Part shown: positions 9,271 through 15,782 of the stretch, piece after piece | How the letters are laid out: each line of letters opens with the position of its first letter | Position numbering within the stretch: position 1 is the first letter of the stretch | The notes under the pieces: model-generated | Databases searched by the model: none | Told to the model about the DNA's origin: nothing | What the model saw: the letters and a program-made list of their open reading frames with translations, nothing else | Made by a program: the position numbers and the translations under genes | NCBI RefSeq assembly: GCF_014873755.1 | Contig: NZ_JADBEG010000001.1 | Coordinates: forward strand, 2,668,501-2,732,500 | DNA: 64,000 nucleotides | Reading direction: 5' to 3' | From: Amycolatopsis lexingtonensis | GTDB lineage: Bacteria; Actinomycetota; Actinomycetes; Mycobacteriales; Pseudonocardiaceae

Positions 9271-10451
9271 ACCGAGGCCTCCTCGACGAGCGTCGGGTTC
9301 TCGAACAGCCGCTCGGCGGCCAGGTGCGCGGCGCCCCGCAGCGGAGCCTTCAGGCCGAGCCGGGACGGCACGACCCGGGCGTGCCCGAGCGGCCGGGCGG
9401 CCAGCTCGACGCGGACCGGCTCGACGAGCCACTCGCCCAGCTCGGCGAAGTAGCCGCCCAGCACGACGACGTCCGGGTCGAGCACATCGACCACAGTGGA
9501 CAGTGCGACGCCGAGCGCGACACCGAGTTCGTGCACCGCCGTGACCGCGCGCTGGTCGCCTCGCCGGACGCGCTCGGCGAGCAGGCCGACCCGCCCTTCG
9601 ACGCCGAGCGCGGGATCGTGCAGCGGATCGCCCGGTGGCGCCGCGGCCCGCAGGACCGCGGCCAGGTTCGCCTTCGTCTCCAGGCAGCCGGTCCGGCCGC
9701 AAGCGCACCGTTCGCCGACCGGGTCGACGGCGATGTGCCCGACCTCGCCCGCGAACCCGCGCGCGCCCCGCAGGATCGCGCCGGCGGAGACGAGCCCGCC
9801 GCCGACGGTCGTCCCGCCGCTGAGGTAGAACAGGTCTTCGGCACCGTCGACGGATTCGGCGAGCGCCCCGAGGTTGGCGTCGTTGTCGACGGCGACGGCC
9901 TCGGCCGGGAGGTTCAGCCGCGCGGCCATCAGCCCGGCGATCTCGGCGTCCCGCCAGCGCAACGCCGGCGCGAGCCGCAGCACGGCGGCGGCCGAGTCGA
10001 CCAGCCCCGGCACCGAAATCGCGACCCCGACCGGGGCGCCGGGCAGCACCTGACGGGCCAGGTGGGCGAGCTCGTCCATGCCTCTCAGCAGCCCGAGCGC
10101 GGCGACGTCGACGGTCTCGGCCCGCTCCGCGAGCACCCGCCCGGCCAGATCGGTGACCACGGCCGACAACCGGTCGGCTTCGATGCTCAAGGCGAGCGCG
10201 TACGCGCCTTCGCCGTGCAGCTCGACGAGCCGGCTCGGGCGCCCGTTGCCGGGAAGCACCCCGGCGGGCCGCACCAGCCCGCGCCCGGCGAGGTCGGTGA
10301 GCAGGCCAGGCACCGCCGACTTCGCGATCCCGCACCGGGCGGCCAGCTGCGTACGCGAGAGCGGCCCGCCCCGCAGCGCCCGCAGGACGGCGGCCAGGTT
10401 CGCGGTCCGCGGGCTCGCCGAATCGGCTCGCCTCGTCCCGGTGACGGCCAC
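9267..10451 (-). CDS. ROK-family transcriptional repressor
   Basis: 394 aa: N-terminal winged helix (residues ~15-75, LSRTQLAARCGIAKSAVPGLL) followed by a ROK sugar-kinase-like sensor with zinc motif CACGRTGCLE at ~245. The start is GTG with GGGGG five bases upstream. It is the first gene of the sugar-transport operon and overlaps the ATPase gene, so it probably represses its own operon and is released by the imported sugar. A clear promoter lies ~50 bp upstream. Confidence 0.93.
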   Translation of the reverse strand: MAVTGTRRADSASPRTANLAAVLRALRGGPLSRTQLAARCGIAKSAVPGLLTDLAGRGLVRPAGVLPGNGRPSRLVELHGEGAYALALSIEADRLSAVVTDLAGRVLAERAETVDVAALGLLRGMDELAHLARQVLPGAPVGVAISVPGLVDSAAAVLRLAPALRWRDAEIAGLMAARLNLPAEAVAVDNDANLGALAESVDGAEDLFYLSGGTTVGGGLVSAGAILRGARGFAGEVGHIAVDPVGERCACGRTGCLETKANLAAVLRAAAPPGDPLHDPALGVEGRVGLLAERVRRGDQRAVTAVHELGVALGVALSTVVDVLDPDVVVLGGYFAELGEWLVEPVRVELAARPLGHARVVPSRLGLKAPLRGAAHLAAERLFENPTLVEEASV

Positions 10452-10503
10452 GGTGCCCCCAACTTGCGCTGCCTGCTGAACGGACTTTGTCGCTCAGGCA
10501 GCG

Positions 10504-10532
10504 AAAGTAGGGTGGCGCGCATCACTCGTCAA
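10504..10532 (-). promoter_or_regulatory. Sigma-A-like promoter of the ROK/sugar operon
   Basis: Reading leftward: -35 TTGACG (10527-10532), 17-bp spacer, -10 TACTTT (10504-10509), giving a start near 10497 and a ~45-nt leader to the GTG at 10451. The leader contains AGTCCGTTCAGCAGGC, where a ROK operator could lie. This is the best consensus promoter seen in the window. Confidence 0.75.
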
Positions 10533-10675
10533 GGTGAGGGAGTCGCTTTATGCCCGGTTTTCACCCGGATAGACGTGCGAAACCGGACAGACTTTCGATC
10601 GCGGAGTGCAAAAGTGTGTGCGATCTTGACGTTACTACCCGGGGTTGCTCGGCGACCGACCGTGAGACTGCGAGC

Positions 10676-10698
10676 GTCGCGAATGACTAATTCGCGAC
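10676..10698. repeat. Palindrome GTCGCGAAT-gacta-ATTCGCGAC
   Basis: Nine-base perfect arms around a 5-base centre. Same architecture as the other GTC..GAATG..GAC palindromes in the window, with GCG at the variable position. Confidence 0.85.
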
Positions 10699-10792
10699 CT
10701 CGAGGCGACACCGGCGCGCCACGCCGACTCCGCCGGACCTCCGGCTCAGCGACCGACCGCGAGCCGGACCGCTCGGCACCGGCCAGCTCGAA

Positions 10793-10817
10793 CGTCTTGA
10801 ATGAGTCATTCAAGACG
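10793..10817. repeat. Perfect 25-bp palindrome CGTCTTGAATGA/g/TCATTCAAGACG
   Basis: Twelve-base perfect arms around a single central G. It lies 72 bp beyond the ROK stop at 10889 and could form a strong hairpin in either transcript. Confidence 0.9.
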
Positions 10818-10823
10818 CCCAGC

Positions 10824-10847
10824 GCCCTGAATGACTCATTCAAGACC
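10824..10847. repeat. Degenerate copy of the same palindrome (CCTGAATGA/c/TCATTCAAGAC)
   Basis: Seven-base perfect inner arms TGAATGA/TCATTCA and mismatched outer bases. It sits 7 bp from the perfect copy, as expected of a decayed duplicate. Confidence 0.7.
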
Positions 10848-10888
10848 TCGACCGCTGCGGCGACTCCGCCGGACCCGCCCAGCGCCGG

Positions 10889-12061
10889 TCAGCTGCTCAG
10901 CGTGAAGGCCCGGTCCGTCGCCGACCACGCGGCCCCGATGACCCCCGCCGTCTCGCCCAGCTCGGACAGCACGATCGGCAGGTTGCCCGTCGCCAGCGGC
11001 AGCGAGCGCCGGTACACCGCGCTGCGGACCTCCGCCAGCAGCTGGTGCCCGAGCTGGGCCACCCCGCCGCCGATCACGACCATGCCCGGGTTGATGAAGC
11101 AGACCAGCGAGGCGATGACCTGGCCGAGCCGGCGGCCGCCGTCGCGGATGAGGTTGACCGCGCCGAAGTCGCCCGCCGCCGCCGCGCGGCCGACGTCGCG
11201 GGCGGTGACCGCGCCGCCGTCCGCGGCCACCTCGGCCAGGTGCGCCGAGCGGCCGCTGCGGGCCAGCGCCAGGCCGTCGCGGGCCAGCGCGGCGCCGCCG
11301 AAGTAGGCCTCCAGGCAGCCGACCTCGCCGCACGCGCAGGTCGGGCCGAAGTCGTCGAGCCGGATGTGCCCGATGTCGCCCGCCGTACCCGCGACCCCGC
11401 GGTACACCTTGCCGCCGAGCACGATGCCGCAGCCGATCCCGGTGCCGATCTTGACGAACATCAGGTCGTCGGTCGAGCGCGCGACCCCCGCGTGCCGCTC
11501 GCCGAGCGCCATCGCGTTGACGTCGTTGTCCACCGCGACCGGGCAGCCCCACAGCCCGCCGAGGTGGTCCCGCACGTTGAACCGGTCCCACCCGGGCATG
11601 ATCGGCGGCGCGACGGCCATGCCCTCGGCGAAGCTGACCGGCCCCGGCAACCCAATGCCGGCGGCGATGAGCCGTCCGGGCGCCTCCTCGCGCACCTTGT
11701 CCGCGAGCGCGGCGACCCGCCGCAGCACGGGGTGCGGCCCCTGCCGCACGTCGCAGTCCTCGACGGCGTGCGCGAGCACCTCGCATGAGGCGTCGGTGAC
11801 CGCCACCCCGACCGACGTGGCACCGACGTCGACGGCGAGCACCCGCAGCTCACCGGACAGCCGCACCAGCGTCGAGCGCCGCCCACCCCGGCTGGCCGAC
11901 GGCCCCGCGGCCTCGACGAGCCCGACCTCCGCGAGCCGGGCCACCTCGGCCCCCACCCGCGCCCGCGGCAGCTCGAGCCGCTCCCCCAGTTCGACCCGCG
12001 ACATCGGGCCCTCGTCCCGCAGCAGGGTGAGCAACCGCGTCTGGTGCCGGGTTTCGACCAT
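10889..12061 (-). CDS. ROK-family transcriptional regulator / sugar kinase homologue
   Basis: 390 aa from the preferred ATG at 12061 (GGAG six bases upstream). A second ATG at 12091, 7 nt after a possible -10 TACGCT, would add ten residues. N-terminal helix-turn-helix (MSRVELGERLELPRARVGAEV), then ROK domain with VDVGATSVGVAV (phosphate 1 loop), VDNDVNAMALGE, KIGTGIGCGIVLGG and zinc cluster CACGEVGCLE. Distinct in sequence from the downstream ROK gene. It may respond to a related sugar; its own target is not evident. Confidence 0.9.
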   Translation of the reverse strand: MVETRHQTRLLTLLRDEGPMSRVELGERLELPRARVGAEVARLAEVGLVEAAGPSASRGGRRSTLVRLSGELRVLAVDVGATSVGVAVTDASCEVLAHAVEDCDVRQGPHPVLRRVAALADKVREEAPGRLIAAGIGLPGPVSFAEGMAVAPPIMPGWDRFNVRDHLGGLWGCPVAVDNDVNAMALGERHAGVARSTDDLMFVKIGTGIGCGIVLGGKVYRGVAGTAGDIGHIRLDDFGPTCACGEVGCLEAYFGGAALARDGLALARSGRSAHLAEVAADGGAVTARDVGRAAAAGDFGAVNLIRDGGRRLGQVIASLVCFINPGMVVIGGGVAQLGHQLLAEVRSAVYRRSLPLATGNLPIVLSELGETAGVIGAAWSATDRAFTLSS

Positions 12062-12129
12062 CGAGTGCTCCGTGCCGGATACCGCGCTCATTCGCCTCAG
12101 CGTACTGCGTCGGACCGCGAACCTCGCCA

Positions 12130-12523
12130 CGTCCCGAGTGGACGGACGCCCCGGCCGCGGCCGTCAGGTGCTCGACCGCTTCCCGGACGCGACCCGCGTG
12201 GAGATCGACAGCCGACCTGATCGAGCTGTTCGCCGGGCAGCCCACCGCGAAGGCGTCGTTCGCCACGAAGTACGTCAACCTCAGCCCCGACGTCTACCCG
12301 GGTTGGCTCGAGGACTGGCCGAGCTGCTGACGCACGACCGCGAGCTGTGGCACCCGAAGGCCGAGCCGGTCCTGTGGCGCCCCGACTTGCAGGAGACGAA
12401 GCGCAGCGAGGGCGGTGGATCGACGTCCGTTACCGCGCGGGGCAGAAGCGGGCGCTGCTGGACGAGCTGCTCGACCTCGTCGCGGTCCACGCGCCCTACC
12501 TCCGGGTGCGCTACGCCTTCTGA
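12130..12523 (+). pseudogene. Decayed spore photoproduct lyase (SPL-family) remnant
   Basis: Four protein segments in successive frames match, in order, separate parts of actinobacterial SPL-family radical-SAM proteins as I know them: LDRFPDATRVEIDS (N-terminal), ADLIELFAGQPTAKASFATK plus YVN (middle), LSPDVYPGWLEDW with AELLTHDRELWHPKAEPVLW and RPDLQETKRSE (near the end), then WIDVRYRAGQKRALLDELL to HAPYLRVRYAF and a stop. The radical-SAM CxxxCxxC core and most of the barrel are missing, and the frame shifts at least three times. It is therefore a multiply deleted pseudogene. The match is from memory, not alignment. Confidence 0.72.
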
Positions 12524-12578
12524 TCCGTCTGGCAGTTGCTGTCCAGTCTTTGACCTGTGCCGGCGTTGATCGCTGAAC

Positions 12579-12584
12579 TAGCAT
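12579..12584 (+). promoter_or_regulatory. Candidate -10 box for a leaderless transcript
   Basis: TAGCAT lies 8 nt before GTG 12593 and 11 nt before ATG 12596. No Shine-Dalgarno precedes either codon, which suits leaderless translation. TTGACC at 12550-12555 is too far upstream to be its -35. Confidence 0.45.
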
Positions 12585-12595
12585 GCCGACGTGTG

Positions 12596-14794
12596 ATGGA
12601 CGGGCCGCGTGGGGAAATCGACGAGCTTGACGAAATCGTCCGGTCGGCGGAGCGGTCGCTGAATCGGACGGAACACCTGCCGGACGACGGGCGAGTGTTC
12701 CTGGAGGAGATCGCCCACCGGTGCCGCGGCGACGCGGAAGTACTCGATGTCGCGTTGGCCTCGCCCCGTCTCCGATGGCCCAGCGAACCAGTGGACCGGC
12801 GAGAAGCCCTCACCGAGCTTCTGGTGAGCAGCGGTGCCTTCGCAGCCGAGAACGGGCGCTTGAGGTTCGCGAGCCCGGAGCTCAGGGACTACCTGGCCGC
12901 CTGCCGCGTGTTCCGCCGTCACCCGCGTGGCCCCCGGGTGATGGCACCGTCGACGTTGAAGTACTTCGTCCCGCGGAAGAACTGGCCTTGGCCCGATGCC
13001 GGAGTGCAGGCCTTCCTGGCCGCGCTCTGGTGGAAACCCGCGAGATCCGCGGTCGAACGACGGCTCGGGAACCTCCTGCACAAGCGGCACCGCGAGCCCA
13101 ACATCCGGTTCGTCGTCGATCTGCTCCGCCGGGACCTGCTGCCGGGAAGCGATCTCCGGCAACTGACGATCGATGTTCTGCGCGAAGCGGTACACGACGA
13201 CGAGCTGGACGACGAGCGCTGGACCGCGTCACTCGCGCACCTGCAATCGATCGATGCTGCCGTCGCCGCTGACGAGCTCGACGCGATGGTTTCGTTCGCC
13301 GCGCCGACCGCCAGTTCACGCCGCCGCTATCACGCCGTGGTCGCGCTGATCGGCTACGACCGGGCGCGGGGCGTGCAGGCACTGAAGATCCTCGCGAGGA
13401 ACCCGACCGGCGCGGCTCAGGACCGGTTCGACACGGCGATCCTCATCGGCGAGCTGGACGCGGCCGAAGGCGAAGTGGCGTTGCTGCAGCTCACCGGCAC
13501 CGACGACATGGGCGATCTGCGGGTGGACGCGGCGATCGCCCTGCGCCGCCCCGACCTGCTGAGCGACCTCGTCACGGCCGGACGTGACCTGTCCGACGAC
13601 GCCTGCTCGAGAGCGATCGGCGAACTGCTGAGAGTAGCGCCGGAGACCGCGATCACGGCCGCCGAACGGCTCGCGGAGACCACAGCGAACGAGGAAACGC
13701 CGTTGCGGCTCGCCGAACTGATCCGGCCGTTCGACCGCGCGGCGGCGCTGCGGATCGCGGCCAGGTCGGCCGAGCGGGAAGACGGGCGAGCGGACAGTGA
13801 AGCGCGGTACCGGGCGGTTCTCCTGATCGGTGAAATCGACCCGGCGCAAGCCGTGCCCGCGTTGCACCGGCTCTCCGAAAGCGGGTTCGCGACCTTCCAG
13901 GTCCGGCTCCGGGCCGCTACGCGGATCGTGACCGAGCACGGCGGGCCGATCGACGCGGTGATCGCCCTGGCGAAAGCCCCGGGCGTCGTGTGGGCGGACC
14001 GCGCCGACGCGGCCGAAGCGCTCAAGGAGAGCCATCCCGAGACCAGTGCCCAGTTGCTGGTGACGATCGCGGGATCAGGACCGCCCACCGACGCGGGCCG
14101 GTTCGCCGTGCTGCAACGGGCCTACAAGATCGACCCACGGCAGGCCACCGGCGAAATAGTGGAACTGGTGAAGAACAAGCTGGTGGCGGGGCCGCTCCGG
14201 GTGCGCGCCGCGGAGTTCGTCGGCCCCTCTTTGGAGACGGCCGTCATCATCGGTCTCTACGCCGCGATCGTCGACACGGCCGACGGCGAAAGCGCGAGGA
14301 ATGCCGCGCGCAAGGTCATCGCCATGCATCACCCCGAGGGCCCGCGACTGATGGGCAGGGTGGCCGACCGGACCAACGAAAAGCCCGAATTCCGGCTCAG
14401 CGCGGCCCTGGAAGCAGGCCCGCACGGGAAGGACACCTTGCTGAGCCTGGCACAGAAAGGGCGTCCCGACGCCCTGCGGCTGAAAGCGGCCAAGGCGCTG
14501 TTCGAGATCGACCGGACGAGCGGGCGGCGGGCCCTGGAAAAGCTGGTCAAGCGGGCGACGCCGGGCAAGGTCCGGATCGACGCGGCGCTCAGCCTCCCCG
14601 GACCGGCGGTGGTGGGGGCACTCGCCGTCATTGCGAGTGACCCCCACGCCGGGGAGAGCGTCCGGCTGGACGCCGCGTTCCGGGCCTTCGAGATCGATCC
14701 CAAACGCGGCCGAATCCTGCTGGAAGGATTGCTGAACGGCGCAGCGATCTCGGCCAAGGGCCGGGAAAAGATTCAGTACCTCCTGGGCAGGTGA
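12596..14794 (+). CDS. HEAT-repeat protein resembling a NACHT/STAND protein lacking its NTPase
   Basis: 732 aa. Residues ~1-130 resemble the winged-helix region that follows a NACHT ATPase (REALTELLVSSGAFA, GRLRFASPELRDYLAACRVF). From ~190 to the end it is alpha-helical HEAT-like repeats (A-LIGELDAAEGEVALLQL, AVLLIGEIDPAQAVPAL, AAFRAFEIDPKRGRILL). No Walker A or B motif exists in the chain. ATG is preferred; a GTG lies one codon earlier and an in-frame GTG lies at 12557. STAND proteins with HEAT sensors act as ligand-triggered switches, often in antiphage defence. This one may be a remnant or a stand-alone sensor. It starts 73 bp after the SPL pseudogene, so an upstream rearrangement may have removed the ATPase half. 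Confidence 0.75.
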   Translation: MDGPRGEIDELDEIVRSAERSLNRTEHLPDDGRVFLEEIAHRCRGDAEVLDVALASPRLRWPSEPVDRREALTELLVSSGAFAAENGRLRFASPELRDYLAACRVFRRHPRGPRVMAPSTLKYFVPRKNWPWPDAGVQAFLAALWWKPARSAVERRLGNLLHKRHREPNIRFVVDLLRRDLLPGSDLRQLTIDVLREAVHDDELDDERWTASLAHLQSIDAAVAADELDAMVSFAAPTASSRRRYHAVVALIGYDRARGVQALKILARNPTGAAQDRFDTAILIGELDAAEGEVALLQLTGTDDMGDLRVDAAIALRRPDLLSDLVTAGRDLSDDACSRAIGELLRVAPETAITAAERLAETTANEETPLRLAELIRPFDRAAALRIAARSAEREDGRADSEARYRAVLLIGEIDPAQAVPALHRLSESGFATFQVRLRAATRIVTEHGGPIDAVIALAKAPGVVWADRADAAEALKESHPETSAQLLVTIAGSGPPTDAGRFAVLQRAYKIDPRQATGEIVELVKNKLVAGPLRVRAAEFVGPSLETAVIIGLYAAIVDTADGESARNAARKVIAMHHPEGPRLMGRVADRTNEKPEFRLSAALEAGPHGKDTLLSLAQKGRPDALRLKAAKALFEIDRTSGRRALEKLVKRATPGKVRIDAALSLPGPAVVGALAVIASDPHAGESVRLDAAFRAFEIDPKRGRILLEGLLNGAAISAKGREKIQYLLGR

Positions 14795-14813
14795 GACGCC
14801 CGTTCACCGGAAC

Positions 14814-15773
14814 TCAGCTGATGAAGCCCGCCGACTTCAGCCAGTCCCGCGCCACCTCCGCCGGCTTCTGACCGTCCACGCTCACCTTCTTGTTCAGCTC
14901 CGTCAACGTCGCCGTGTCCAGCTTCGCCGCGATCGGCGTGAACACCTGCTCCAGCTGCGGGTACTTCCGCGCCACCCCGGACGCGATCGAGATGGCCGGG
15001 TTGTACGTCGGGAAGAAGTGCTTGTCGTCTTCGAGCACCACGAGCTTCTGCCCCGCCACGCGGCCGTCCGTCGACGCGACCTCGCCGAAACCGCAGGTGT
15101 CGCCCTTGCCGACCGTCGGGTAGATGACCGCGTCGTTGAGCAGGTGCTCCTGCGGGGCGGGCAGGTCGAACCCGTAGGTCTTCTCCAGGCCCGGGAAGCC
15201 GTCGTCGCGGCTCTTGAACTCCGGGCCGATGCACGTCGACGCCGCCGCCGGGTCGCGCTTGGCCAGTGCCGCGTAGTCCGAGAGCGTCTTGACGCCGGTG
15301 CGGGCGATCGCCGCCGGGTTGCCGGCCAGTGCGTAGGTGTCGTTGGCCGGTGAGCGGGCCCACCAGGTCACGTTGTTGGCGGCGTCGGCCTGCTTGACCG
15401 CGTCGTACTGCGCCTGCGGGTCGGCGATCGGCTTGGTCTGCTTGAGGTAGCTGATCCAGGCGGTTCCGGTGTACTCCCAGTACAGGTCGACCGCGCCGCT
15501 GGTGAGCGCCTGGCGGACGTTGCTCGAGCCGGTGATGTTGGTCTTGTCCTGCGGGCTCGCCCCGGCCGCCTGGAGCGCGACGGCGGCGATCTGGCCCAGC
15601 AGCAGCTGTTCGTCGAACTCCTTGGAGCTGACCCGGATCTGCGCCCCGCTCAGCGCGTCGATCTTCTTGATGGATCCCTCGCCCACCTGGGCGCCGGACT
15701 GGTCCTTGCCGATCGTGCACCCGGCGGCGAGCAGCGCGACGAGTGCGGAAACGGCGGCGACCGTGCGTCGCAT
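14814..15773 (-). CDS. Glycine betaine/choline ABC transporter substrate-binding lipoprotein
   Basis: 319 aa with lipoprotein signal (lipobox LLAAGC). OpuAC/ProX-type domain: IRVSSKEFDEQLLLGQI, the ligand-region VDLYWEYTGTAWISYL and YNPAISIA. ATG preceded by GGAGG. It lies 9 bp downstream of the fused permease-ATPase gene, forming a two-gene importer for a quaternary-amine osmolyte. Kup upstream supports an osmotic theme. Confidence 0.93.
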   Translation of the reverse strand: MRRTVAAVSALVALLAAGCTIGKDQSGAQVGEGSIKKIDALSGAQIRVSSKEFDEQLLLGQIAAVALQAAGASPQDKTNITGSSNVRQALTSGAVDLYWEYTGTAWISYLKQTKPIADPQAQYDAVKQADAANNVTWWARSPANDTYALAGNPAAIARTGVKTLSDYAALAKRDPAAASTCIGPEFKSRDDGFPGLEKTYGFDLPAPQEHLLNDAVIYPTVGKGDTCGFGEVASTDGRVAGQKLVVLEDDKHFFPTYNPAISIASGVARKYPQLEQVFTPIAAKLDTATLTELNKKVSVDGQKPAEVARDWLKSAGFIS

Positions 15774-15782
15774 GGTGTCCTC

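Larger units (their letters stand above)
10533..10888. other. Palindrome-rich intergenic region between the two ROK genes
   Basis: About 355 bases with no credible gene. It holds three palindromes of one design (separate entries) and a partial repeat of CTCAGCGACCGACCGCGAG/CTCGGCGACCGACCGTGAG around 10648-10672 and 10744-10763. Short frames here have no ribosome-binding site and no recognisable product. It is 3' of the minus-strand ROK gene that ends at 10889, so the hairpins could also end that transcript. Confidence 0.6.

Noticed and set aside
11364..12569. Plus-strand 401-codon frame spanning the second ROK gene and the SPL remnant
   Set aside because: Most of it is antisense to the ROK gene; only the end overlaps one segment of the pseudogene.
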